64,000 nt of DNA from Geobacteraceae bacterium (GTDB taxonomy: Bacteria; Desulfobacterota; Desulfuromonadia; Geobacterales; Geobacteraceae): positions 62,001-126,000 of the forward strand of contig JARKPN010000101.1 in the NCBI GenBank assembly GCA_029975275.1. The letters are read 5' to 3'. A program made the translations under genes and the position numbers. Positions 9,861 to 17,807 of the stretch are shown here, one piece after another (position 1 is the stretch's first letter; every line of letters begins with the position of its first letter). The notes under the pieces were generated by a model. The model was not told where the DNA came from and did no database searches. It worked only from the letters and a program-made list of their open reading frames with translations.

Positions 9861-9888
9861 ATTATACGGAATCCGCCGTCCCAGTCAA
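9861..9888 (-). promoter_or_regulatory. Strong sigma70 promoter for xseB-ispA-dxs
   Basis: Reverse strand TTGACT (9888-9883) and a consensus TATAAT (9866-9861), 16 bases apart, 37 bases ahead of the xseB start. It lies in the xseA-xseB gap, so the isoprenoid genes can be transcribed independently of xseA. Confidence 0.7.
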
Positions 9889-9942
9889 GGACGACGGGAC
9901 TCGAGCTTAAAGATGCGACGAACGGGATACCTATGTAAGAAT

Positions 9943-11286
9943 TCAGGACTCATCCGCGGATTCCACCACGCAACGGGCGGAACCGTGTCGGAAGGTAAGC
10001 CCCAGCCTGTCTCCCTGTTCGAGCAGGCCGGCGTCCCTGACGATTTCTCCGGCCGGATGACGGCGGGCGATGCAGTAGCCCCGATCCAGGGTGGCAAGGG
10101 GCGAGAACGCATGGAGCCTGGCCCCGCTCACGGCGGCCTTTTCCCGCAGACCGTCCAGAAGCCGCTGCATGGCGTTCTCCATCCCGGCGGAAAGGATCAG
10201 CAACCGCTCGCGGCAGCGTTCAGCCTCCACCGCAGGATTCATTATCTGAAGCCGGTGCGCAAGCGCATCGAGCCGTTCCCTGCGCCTCCGGAGGCTCCCA
10301 TTGAGCGCTCCTTTCATCCGGGCAGCCTGGTCGTCCACCCGCTGGGCCAGATGACCGACCAGGAGCGACGGGTCCTTTAACGCGCGTATCAACCCCTCAC
10401 CCCGTTCCCTGGCACCGGACAGCTTCCGCCCCATTGCCGACGAGAGACGTGTCGTCAGGTGCCGCAATTCCCCTTCCAGCTCTTCCCGGCTCCGGACCAC
10501 CATCTCGGCGGCCGCTGAAGGGGTCGGTGCCCGCAGGTCGGCCACGAAGTCGGTGATGGTGAAGTCCACCTCGTGACCCACGGCCGAGACCACCGGAATC
10601 CTCGACGCACTGATGGCCCTGGCGACGACCTCTTCGTTGAACGCCCACAGGTCCTCCATGGAGCCTCCCCCCCGGCCGACGATGAGGACATCCACCTCCC
10701 GGTAGAGGTTGAAGTCTCGGATAGCGGCCGCTATCTCCCTCGCCGCTCCCTCTCCCTGCACCTTGACCGGGATGATGAGCACCTCCACCGGGGCGTGACG
10801 ACGCTTCAGCACGGTGAGTATGTCGTGGACGGCGGCCCCGGTGGCGGAGGTCACCACGCCGATCCTGCGGGGAAGCCCTGGGAGCGGTTTCTTTCTGAGT
10901 TCGTCGAACAGTCCCTCCCGCGCCAGTTTCTCTTTCAGCTGGTTAAAGGCAAGCTGGAGCGCGCCAATCCCTTTTGGTTCCAGGTATTCGGCAATGAACT
11001 GGTATTCGCCGCGCTGGTCAAAAACCGACACCCTGCCGCGGAGCACCAGCCCCATGCCGTTCCGTATTTTGAACCGCATGGCCCGGGCCGAGGCGCGGAA
11101 CACCACGCAGCGGATCTGTGCGCCGGCATCCTTGAGCGTGAAATAGAGGTGGCCCGAGGCGGGCGCGGCCATGTTGGAAACCTCTCCCTCCAGCCAGACG
11201 TGCTCGAAGTTTTCCTCCAGCACGCCACGGATCAGCTGGGTCAGCTGGCTTACGGTCAGGATTCTTTTTTCTGTGAACAGGTCCAT
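9943..11286 (-). CDS. xseA: Exodeoxyribonuclease VII large subunit
   Basis: 447 residues when started at the ATG at 11286 (MDLFTEKRILTVSQL), which has AGGAG seven bases upstream; the longer frame begins in the divergent gene and is not credible. An N-terminal OB-fold (about 1-100) is followed by the catalytic domain with TSATGAAVHD, GRGGGSMEDLWAFNEE and SAVGHEVDFTITDFVADLRAPTPSAAAE (split across residues 125-235), then a long helical region. Catalytic subunit of exonuclease VII, used in DNA repair. Divergent from the MinD-like gene. Confidence 0.95.
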   Translation of the reverse strand: MDLFTEKRILTVSQLTQLIRGVLEENFEHVWLEGEVSNMAAPASGHLYFTLKDAGAQIRCVVFRASARAMRFKIRNGMGLVLRGRVSVFDQRGEYQFIAEYLEPKGIGALQLAFNQLKEKLAREGLFDELRKKPLPGLPRRIGVVTSATGAAVHDILTVLKRRHAPVEVLIIPVKVQGEGAAREIAAAIRDFNLYREVDVLIVGRGGGSMEDLWAFNEEVVARAISASRIPVVSAVGHEVDFTITDFVADLRAPTPSAAAEMVVRSREELEGELRHLTTRLSSAMGRKLSGARERGEGLIRALKDPSLLVGHLAQRVDDQAARMKGALNGSLRRRRERLDALAHRLQIMNPAVEAERCRERLLILSAGMENAMQRLLDGLREKAAVSGARLHAFSPLATLDRGYCIARRHPAGEIVRDAGLLEQGDRLGLTFRHGSARCVVESADES

Positions 11287-11355
11287 GTCCGGCTCCTGTG
11301 CTGCGTTCAAACTAACGGTTGACGATTTTTCCGGCTTTATAGTACCATCCCGTCC

Positions 11356-12747
11356 ATGGAAAAATATCCATATGTCATAACCATCTCGTCGGAAAAAGGG
11401 GGAGTCGGAAAGACTACCCTGGCAACCAACCTGGCTATCTACCTGAAGGCCCTGGCCGAGGACCTTCCGGTGTCGATCCTCTCTCTGGACAACCATTTCA
11501 CTGTGGACAAGATGTTCGCCATCAAGGGGCAGAAGCCCGTCGGTGACGTGGCCGAATTCCTCATGGAAACACCGGGGTCGGAGTTGATCCAGACCGGTCA
11601 GTACGGCGTGGACTATATCCCCTCCTCACTGGTGCTGGACGACCTGAGGGATTCCATACGGGGGAACATGGTCATGTCCCGGCTGCTGGCCCTGTCGGGC
11701 ATTTCCGGCATCCTGATAATCGACACCAGGCCGGAGCTCAACATATTCACCCAGAACGCGCTCTACGCCTCCGACCGGGTCATCATCCCGGTGAAAGACA
11801 TGCCCAGCCTGGAGAACTGCCGGAATATCTTCGACCTGTTCGACAAGCGCGGACTGGACCGAAAGAGCCTCACGGTCCTTCCATGCCTGATCGACGCAAG
11901 GATCAAATACCAGGGTCCCTTCAAGGACCACAAATCCCTGCTGCGAGCGTTCGCCATCAACCGCGGCTACCGCTGCATCGACGGCTTCATCTCCAAGAGT
12001 CCGAAGGTCGAAAGCCTGAACACCAATCCGGACGGCAGGATCTACCCGATCCTCACCCACGCCCGCGGAACCGAGGTTTACGGACAGTATGCCCATCTGT
12101 CCCGGGAGATACTGGAGGAGTACCGGAACACGGCAGAGCCCCACTCGTTCCTGTTTCACAAATGGATGCTGGCCGAGGAGGAGAGAAAGCGGGATGAGTA
12201 CCAGGCGCGGCTTTCCCGCCTGAAGGATACCTGTCTCCTCTGCGGCAAGGCCCACGCGGTCGACGGCACGGACGAACTTTCCTTCTATTACGAGGCATCC
12301 GACGGCGGTGCGTGCGGTTTCCTGGAAGACCGCTGCTGCTCCTCGCTGCTCCTCTCCTGCCTCTATAACTCCAGGACGGTCCTGTCGGACGACGACCCGC
12401 TCCTGCACATGTTCAGGGAAACCGCGCGGGAATCGGTTTATACCTTCAGACCTTTCGAAAACGGAAACGGCCGGTGTGTCGAGGTCCAGCGGTTCAACAT
12501 GGACGGAAGCTCCGTGCTGAAGAAGGTCCACCCCCTCCACGAGTATGAAGGGTCCGGCTTTACGAGGACCAAGAGCAGTCTCTACGACTTTATCTTCGCA
12601 GCGCTCGGCGAGCTTCCGGGCAGGATGCGCGACGCCTTCCTGCTCATCCACCCGACCAACCCCCGCAAACCTGGTTCAATCCTGTCCGAGGACGGCTACC
12701 GGCGGTTGATGAAGACCATGCGTCACGTGGCGGAAAGGCTGGCGTAG
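11356..12747 (+). CDS. Orphan MinD/ParA-like ATPase with a Cys-rich C-terminal domain
   Basis: 463 residues. The deviant Walker A is at residues 13-20 (KGGVGKTT), with switch-like IIDTRPE and the IIPVKD strand later, so the first 250 residues are a SIMIBI/ParA-type ATPase. Residues about 260-463 are not recognised; they carry CLLCGK, then CGFLEDRCC, a possible metal site. No ParB or chromosome-partition partner is nearby; neighbours are xseA (divergent) and a deacetylase-like gene (convergent). No ribosome binding site precedes the ATG and a TATAGT at 11338-11343 would put transcription start only a few bases before it, suggesting a near-leaderless message. Function unknown. Confidence 0.75.
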   Translation: MEKYPYVITISSEKGGVGKTTLATNLAIYLKALAEDLPVSILSLDNHFTVDKMFAIKGQKPVGDVAEFLMETPGSELIQTGQYGVDYIPSSLVLDDLRDSIRGNMVMSRLLALSGISGILIIDTRPELNIFTQNALYASDRVIIPVKDMPSLENCRNIFDLFDKRGLDRKSLTVLPCLIDARIKYQGPFKDHKSLLRAFAINRGYRCIDGFISKSPKVESLNTNPDGRIYPILTHARGTEVYGQYAHLSREILEEYRNTAEPHSFLFHKWMLAEEERKRDEYQARLSRLKDTCLLCGKAHAVDGTDELSFYYEASDGGACGFLEDRCCSSLLLSCLYNSRTVLSDDDPLLHMFRETARESVYTFRPFENGNGRCVEVQRFNMDGSSVLKKVHPLHEYEGSGFTRTKSSLYDFIFAALGELPGRMRDAFLLIHPTNPRKPGSILSEDGYRRLMKTMRHVAERLA

Positions 12748-12757
12748 AGTCTATCTC

Positions 12758-12786
12758 CCGGATCCGTTGCGCCTTAACGGATCCGG
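12758..12786. terminator. Bidirectional hairpin between convergent genes
   Basis: A perfect 11-pair stem (12758-12768 with 12776-12786) and 7-base loop lies in the 41-base gap between the MinD-like gene and the deacetylase-like gene. It is symmetrical but lacks a long T run. Confidence 0.6.
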
Positions 12787-12788
12787 AA

Positions 12789-13784
12789 TTACCTCACCAG
12801 CCTGGAGACGGAGACGAACCGTATCCCCCGGCTTCGCATCCGGGGGAGCTCCTCGGCGAGCGCTTGTATGGTGGTCCTGTGCGGGTGACAGATACCGACT
12901 GCGCTCCCCCTCTTCCTGGCCAGCTTCTCCAGTGCCCCCAGCTGCGCCTTGACCGCGGCAACGTCCTGGCTGTTGTCAAGGAACGGTGCGCTCCTCGCCG
13001 TGGCACGCAGACCCAGCTCACGGGACAGGGACAGACCGACCGATTTCGGCGTCGTCATGCTGTCCACGAAGAACATCCCTTTCGCCCTCAGCATCTCCAG
13101 CACAACCAGCATCTTGTCCCTGTCCTCGGTGAAGCGGGAGCCCATGTGATTATTGGCCCCTGCCGCGTATGGAACCGCCCGGAAATAATCCTTCATCCTC
13201 TTCTCAATCTCACCCTCCGAATGGGCCAGGAGCAGTCCGTTTGTCTCCAACCGGCGGGCCGGGTAGTCATGGGGCTCCATCGGGATATGGAGCATGACGT
13301 CGTACCCCCCGGCATGCACGGCCTCAGCCACCTCCCGTGCCTGCCGCAGACCGGGGATGACCGAAAAGGTCAGCGGAACGCCGATATTCATGAGGTCTTC
13401 CGCCTCCTTCAGGCTGGAACCCATGTCGTCGATGATAATTGCAATGGTTCCCTCCCCGGTTATAACGGGAGGTTTCACTACAGGAACAGGGGCGGTATAC
13501 CCTTTATGGACCGGTGCCGGTTTTGCCGGCTTTTCAGGCATGGCCGGTTCTTCTGCTTTTTCAGGTTTCTCAGGGGGCAGAGGCTTCCCGGGCCGCTCGA
13601 CCGGTGGTGCCGGCCGTTCCACCGGAGGCTTGCCCCCGGGCCTGACCGGGGCTGGCCTCTTCAGCTTGTCCAACACGAAGAACAGCAGGATTATCAGGGC
13701 AATGGTCAGAATCAGATAGACGAACGGGCGGAAACCTCCCTGTTTTTTTCTGGTGTTTACTCGCCTCTTGTTCGGTTTACGCAC
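12789..13784 (-). CDS. Divergent polysaccharide deacetylase-like protein (YibQ/DUF610 family)
   Basis: 331 residues. A basic N-terminus and one transmembrane helix (about 20-40) anchor it; a Pro/Lys-rich linker (about 42-110) leads to a periplasmic NodB-fold-like domain beginning IAIIIDDMGSS. Family motifs VPLTFSVIPG, MLHIPMEP, NNHMGSRFT and VGICHPHRTT are present. The family is related to polysaccharide deacetylases but its own activity is not established; members are often linked to envelope or division functions. It lies alone, convergent to the MinD-like gene. Confidence 0.85.
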   Translation of the reverse strand: MRKPNKRRVNTRKKQGGFRPFVYLILTIALIILLFFVLDKLKRPAPVRPGGKPPVERPAPPVERPGKPLPPEKPEKAEEPAMPEKPAKPAPVHKGYTAPVPVVKPPVITGEGTIAIIIDDMGSSLKEAEDLMNIGVPLTFSVIPGLRQAREVAEAVHAGGYDVMLHIPMEPHDYPARRLETNGLLLAHSEGEIEKRMKDYFRAVPYAAGANNHMGSRFTEDRDKMLVVLEMLRAKGMFFVDSMTTPKSVGLSLSRELGLRATARSAPFLDNSQDVAAVKAQLGALEKLARKRGSAVGICHPHRTTIQALAEELPRMRSRGIRFVSVSRLVR

Positions 13785-13872
13785 GCAGGGTTTCCTTTGT
13801 TTGAAGAATATCGTTCAGACATCCGTAACGTCAGAAATCCCCCTTTCGGCATGGCGGGACTCCAATCGGGTA

Positions 13873-13901
13873 ATCATAGCACAGGGCCACAGTCGATGAA
13901 A
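13873..13901 (-). promoter_or_regulatory. Possible promoter for the deacetylase-like gene
   Basis: Reverse strand TTTCAT (13901-13896) and TATGAT (13878-13873) are 17 bases apart, about 90 bases before the start codon. The -35 is weak. Confidence 0.35.
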
Positions 13902-13918
13902 GCGCTTTGGACATAAAG

Positions 13919-13954
13919 AAGCCGCCGCATCGGTCGATACCGATGCGGCGGCTT
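13919..13954 (-). terminator. Strong terminator after the cation efflux gene
   Basis: A perfect 16-pair, very GC-rich stem (13919-13934 with 13939-13954) with a CGAT tetraloop. On the reverse strand the stem ends in a T-rich stretch, and it lies 78 bases beyond the stop of the cation efflux gene. Confidence 0.75.
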
Positions 13955-13986
13955 TGTCCGGGAACAGCGCCAGACGGTCAGGTTTA

Positions 13987-14014
13987 GAGCTTGTCTGGAA
14001 ATAGGGACAAGCTC
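13987..14014. repeat. Short inverted repeat GAGCTTGTC-N10-GACAAGCTC
   Basis: Perfect 9-base arms (13987-13995 and 14006-14014) around a 10-base loop, between the stop of the cation efflux gene and its terminator. It may be a second hairpin or a dispersed genomic repeat; only one copy is seen here. Confidence 0.5.
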
Positions 14015-14031
14015 TCAGATATCGAGACCGG

Positions 14032-14931
14032 TCAGAGCCTGGTCAGATCCTCGTGCTGCTCTTCATGGGGATTGATGTGAATCATTACGTCGCCCACATT
14101 CTGAAATTTCCTGAAGATGTTTCTTTTCACCCGGGTGGCGATATCGTGCGATCTTTTGACGGTCATATCCGGGTCCATATCAAGCTTCAGGTCAACTATC
14201 ACATACTGGCCGGAGCGGCGGGCCTTGATCTCGTGCACGTGCTTGACCCCATCCACCTGTTCCGCAATCTCACTGATTGAAGATATGAGCATTTCCGGAG
14301 GCCTGCCGTCCATCAGGTCATGGGCGGCTGAACGGAAGGTCTGATAGCCGATCCGGAAGATCCAGAGGGAGGAGAGCACCGCGGCCGCCGGATCCAGTAT
14401 GCCGACGCCGAAGAAGGCGCCGGTCACACCCACCAAGGTCGCGACCGAGGTGAGGGCGTCCTTGCGGTGGTCCTGGGCCACGGCCAGCAGTGCCGGGCTC
14501 TCCAGGCGGGAGCCTGTCCTCACGGTAAAGCGGTAGAGAAACTCCTTCGCCCCTATGGTGACGGCCGCGGCAAGGACCGCTATCGGTTCCGGCTCTGGGT
14601 AGGTCCCGGCTGCGATGGTGACAACGGAGCGAATCAGGATTCCCACACCGCCGAGAAAGATGATGATTGCCACCAGGATTGCCGAGATGTTCTCGGCCCT
14701 GCCGTGGCCGTAGGGGTGCCTGCCGTCAAGTCGCTGCCGGCCGATACGGAGGGCCACCATGGTGAAGGCGATAGCGATAAAGTCGCATGCGCTCTCGACA
14801 CCGTCGGCAAACACGGCTTCGGATCCCCCGAAATGGCCGGCTGCCAGCTTGAGGACCATCAGGACGGCATTGGCGATAAAGCCAACCCTTATGACCCTGT
14901 CGGCCCCGGCAAACCTCTCCCGTCTCCTCAT
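14032..14931 (-). CDS. Cation diffusion facilitator family transporter
   Basis: 299 residues. Several hydrophobic helices in the first 200 residues form the transport domain; FADGVESACDF (near residue 40) and GRHPYGHGRAE (near 70) contain the Asp and His expected at the metal sites. The C-terminal 90 residues form the cytoplasmic metal-binding domain, with VKHVHEIKARRSGQYVIVDLKL. Expected role is proton-driven export of divalent cations such as Zn, Fe, Mn or Co; the metal cannot be told from sequence by eye. Transcribed alone from a nearby promoter. Confidence 0.92.
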   Translation of the reverse strand: MRRRERFAGADRVIRVGFIANAVLMVLKLAAGHFGGSEAVFADGVESACDFIAIAFTMVALRIGRQRLDGRHPYGHGRAENISAILVAIIIFLGGVGILIRSVVTIAAGTYPEPEPIAVLAAAVTIGAKEFLYRFTVRTGSRLESPALLAVAQDHRKDALTSVATLVGVTGAFFGVGILDPAAAVLSSLWIFRIGYQTFRSAAHDLMDGRPPEMLISSISEIAEQVDGVKHVHEIKARRSGQYVIVDLKLDMDPDMTVKRSHDIATRVKRNIFRKFQNVGDVMIHINPHEEQHEDLTRL

Positions 14932-14961
14932 TTCATCCCCCTCGAACGGATACAGAGTACC

Positions 14962-14989
14962 ATTCTACCAGGAAAAAGGAGGCCGTCAG
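14962..14989 (-). promoter_or_regulatory. Promoter for the cation efflux gene
   Basis: Reverse strand CTGACG (14989-14984) and TAGAAT (14967-14962) are 16 bases apart, about 30 bases before the ATG. A small GAGGC-N5-GCCTC hairpin overlaps the -35. Confidence 0.5.
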
Positions 14990-15092
14990 CCTCTCCCGGC
15001 GCTCCCTTCCTCCTCATGAGAAGGGATGATGTTAACGGCTACCATGGGGGTGGCGCGCAGCGCCAGGTGAGGGGGACAGCGGATGGCCGGAT

Positions 15093-16814
15093 CTAATCGA
15101 CAGCTTCCCGCAGGTCCTTTATCCGCAGTCGAAGCGACCTTCTTCCGTTCCAGACGTTGATGTCCATGGAAAAGGCGATGTCCACGGTATCGCCTTTTGG
15201 TGTACGGGACGACAGGTTGAAGCCTACCGTATCGAAAGTAATCCCGCCCGCTGAGAGCCGCATCCGCAGGTGCCTCTCCTTCAGGATATTCGATTCCAGC
15301 ACCCTGGCCCCCCGCAGGAGGAAGACCGGACGAGGGTTGCCCATGCCATAGGGCTCCAGGGAACCGATCAGTTCGGCTGTTTCGAGCGAAACCTCCGCCG
15401 GCAGGAGCTCCGCGTCGATCCTGAGCTCCGGGATGAGATCGTCCGGCGAAAGGAGTTCCGAGGCGATCTCGTCGAATCGCCCCGCAAAAGCTTCGAGGGA
15501 CTCCTGGCCGATGGTAAGTCCTGCTGCATATTTGTGTCCGCCGAAACGGAGCAGATGCTCTGAGCATGCCTGGAGCGCATCGTGGAGATGAAAGCCCGGG
15601 ATGCTTCTCCCCGAACCCCTGCCTTTACCCTCCGCCAGCGAGATGAGAATGGTCGGTCTGTGAAACAGGTCCACTATGCGGGACGCAACGATCCCGATGA
15701 CCCCGCAGTGCCACGACTCCGAGACCAGGACAATGCTCTTCCTGGAAGCCATGGCCGGATCGTTTCTGACCATATCCAGCGCGTCACGAATGATGGTCTG
15801 CTCAAGGAACTGCCGCTCCTCGTTGCTGGCGTTCAACTCTTCGGCAATGGATGCGGCAAGTCCGGCATCACCGGTGAGCAGGAGTTCGACCCCGATTGAG
15901 GCGTCCTCGAGCCTCCCGGCCGCGTTCAGGCGAGGCGCCAGGCGGAAGCCCACCGCGCCACAGTCCACGGCGCCGTTGATCCCAGCGACCGTCTTCAATG
16001 CCCTCACCCCGATCCTGCTACCCGCCGAAAGTTCCTTCAACCCATGGCTTACGAGTATGCGGTTTTCGTCCGTCAGGGGGACGATGTCGGCAATGGTGCC
16101 GAGGGCGACCAGGTCCAGGCATTCCCGCAGATTGGGCTCGGCCCGGTCCCCGAAAAATCCTTCCAGCCGCAGGCGGCTTCTCAGGGCGACAACCAGATTG
16201 AAGGCCACCCCCACCCCGGCCAGCGTCTTGCAGGGAAAGGTACATCCGGGGCGTAAAGGATTGATGACCGCCAGGGCCGACGGAATCCTGTCGGTCGGGG
16301 TGTGATGGTCGGTGATGATGAGATCGACACCGAGAGACAAACATGTCTCGGCCTCGGCAAAGGCGGTTATTCCGCAGTCAGCCGTCACGATGAGCCGGGC
16401 GCCTCCGCGAACCGCGGCGTCGATGCCGGCAGCGCCCAGGCCATACCCCTCCTCCAGGCGGTTGGGGATGTGATAGAAACAATCGGCGCCGAGCGCCTTC
16501 AGGAACGAGGTCAGCAGAGCCACGGACGTTACGCCGTCCGCGTCGTAATCACCGTAGACACAGATCCGCTCACCGCTCAGGACCGCTTCCCCGAGCCGCT
16601 GGGCAGCCTTGTCCATGTCCATGAGCAGGAAAGGGTCGTGGAGCTCCGCAAGTGTTGACGAAAGAAACCGGTTGACATCCCCGGGATCGTCTATCCCACG
16701 GTTGAGAAAGAGGATTGCGGTGAGCCGCGGTATGGAACATTCCCGCGAAAGACGCGCAACCATGGACTCATCCGGCTGCGCCATGCGCCAGCGTCTCTCC
16801 AGTATCGGCTCCAT
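15093..16814 (-). CDS. recJ: Single-stranded-DNA-specific exonuclease RecJ
   Basis: 573 residues, full length. The DHH-family core has GDYDADG (88-94), then TADCGI and TDHHTP, all Mn-binding motifs, followed by the DHHA1 domain (GGHKYAAGLTI) and a C-terminal OB-fold. RecJ degrades 5' ends of single strands in recombination and repair. The ATG is preceded by GAGGAGGGGG. A strong terminator lies only 14 bases upstream of the ATG, so recJ must have a promoter overlapping that hairpin or depend on read-through from secF. Confidence 0.96.
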   Translation of the reverse strand: MEPILERRWRMAQPDESMVARLSRECSIPRLTAILFLNRGIDDPGDVNRFLSSTLAELHDPFLLMDMDKAAQRLGEAVLSGERICVYGDYDADGVTSVALLTSFLKALGADCFYHIPNRLEEGYGLGAAGIDAAVRGGARLIVTADCGITAFAEAETCLSLGVDLIITDHHTPTDRIPSALAVINPLRPGCTFPCKTLAGVGVAFNLVVALRSRLRLEGFFGDRAEPNLRECLDLVALGTIADIVPLTDENRILVSHGLKELSAGSRIGVRALKTVAGINGAVDCGAVGFRLAPRLNAAGRLEDASIGVELLLTGDAGLAASIAEELNASNEERQFLEQTIIRDALDMVRNDPAMASRKSIVLVSESWHCGVIGIVASRIVDLFHRPTILISLAEGKGRGSGRSIPGFHLHDALQACSEHLLRFGGHKYAAGLTIGQESLEAFAGRFDEIASELLSPDDLIPELRIDAELLPAEVSLETAELIGSLEPYGMGNPRPVFLLRGARVLESNILKERHLRMRLSAGGITFDTVGFNLSSRTPKGDTVDIAFSMDINVWNGRRSLRLRIKDLREAVD

Positions 16815-16827
16815 TGCCCCCTCCTCA

Positions 16828-16855
16828 GAAAAAAATGCCCCCGAAAAACGGGGGC
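16828..16855 (-). terminator. Intrinsic terminator of the spoIID-secF operon
   Basis: Reverse strand stem GCCCCCG/CGGGGGC (16849-16855 with 16837-16843), five-base loop, then an A and a run of seven T. It lies 34 bases after the secF stop. Confidence 0.85.
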
Positions 16856-16888
16856 GGGATCTCTCACCAGCAAGCAGCGACGACGGAC

Positions 16889-17794
16889 CTACACCTTGAC
16901 CCGTTTGGCCCGGTTCTCCAGAACCAGCACGAGGGGACTCGCTACGAACACCGACGAATAGACTCCGGCCACCATACCGAAGGCCAGGGCAAAGGCGAAG
17001 TCGTGGATAACCTCGCCGCCGAACAGAAACAGCGAACCGGCCGCGAAGAAGGTGGTCAAGAAGGTGATGATGGTCCTTGAGAGGACTTCGTTGATGCTCT
17101 GGTTGAAGATCTTGTCCAGGGACTCCTTCAGGTTCTTGCGCAGGTTCTCCCGGATCCGGTCAAAGACCACCACCGTATCGGTCAGGGAGTAGCCGGCGAT
17201 GGTCAGTACAGCGGTAATGAGGAGGAGGTCCACCTCTTTGCCGAGAACGAAAAAGATGGCAAAGATCGCCAATACGTCATGCAGGGTCGCTACGGTGGCG
17301 GCGATACCGAACTTGAGGTCAAACCGCCAGGCTATATAGATGATGATGCCGATCATGGAGATGACGATTGCGATCAGTGTATCCTTACGGAGCTTCTCCC
17401 CGATGGAAGGTCCTATTTCGGCCGAACTCTCCACAGTAAACGGGTTGGCCGGGAACTCCTTCCTGAAGACCTCCTGCACCGTGTCCGAGACCTTCCCGAG
17501 CGCCACGTTGGTCCTGCCGATCTTGATCAGGAGCTGGTTGCCCGCACCAATCTCCTGGAGCGCGGCCGCCACGCCATGACCGTCAAGGGCCTTGCGTGCG
17601 TCCGCCATGTCGACCGGCTTCTCGAATTTCAGTTGGAGGACGGTTCCGCCGACAAAGTCGATCCCCATGTTAGCTGTTCCCCGGGAGATCTGGATGATGC
17701 TGATGATGCCGATAATCGAGATGACGGCTGATACTATAAACGAGATATTCCTCATGCCGATGAAATCGATATTGGTTTTCCCGATGATTTCCAT
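16889..17794 (-). CDS. secF: Protein translocase subunit SecF
   Basis: 301 residues. One helix near the N-terminus, a periplasmic domain containing MGIDFVGGT, and five more helices in the C-terminal half form the usual SecF topology; family motifs DTVVVFDRIREN and the helix-4/5 region NEVLSRTI are present. With SecD it uses the proton gradient to help pull exported proteins through SecYEG. It begins 13 bases after secD with GGGGGG upstream of the ATG. Last gene of the operon. Confidence 0.96.
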   Translation of the reverse strand: MEIIGKTNIDFIGMRNISFIVSAVISIIGIISIIQISRGTANMGIDFVGGTVLQLKFEKPVDMADARKALDGHGVAAALQEIGAGNQLLIKIGRTNVALGKVSDTVQEVFRKEFPANPFTVESSAEIGPSIGEKLRKDTLIAIVISMIGIIIYIAWRFDLKFGIAATVATLHDVLAIFAIFFVLGKEVDLLLITAVLTIAGYSLTDTVVVFDRIRENLRKNLKESLDKIFNQSINEVLSRTIITFLTTFFAAGSLFLFGGEVIHDFAFALAFGMVAGVYSSVFVASPLVLVLENRAKRVKV

Positions 17795-17807
17795 TGATCC
17801 CCCCAGC

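Noticed and set aside
11318-11343. TTGACG and TATAGT ahead of the MinD-like gene as a full promoter.
   Set aside because: The spacer is only 13 bases, too short; only the -10 box may be real.
13784-13916. Possible small gene upstream of the deacetylase-like gene.
   Set aside because: No frame with start and ribosome binding site; the stretch holds a promoter-like pair.
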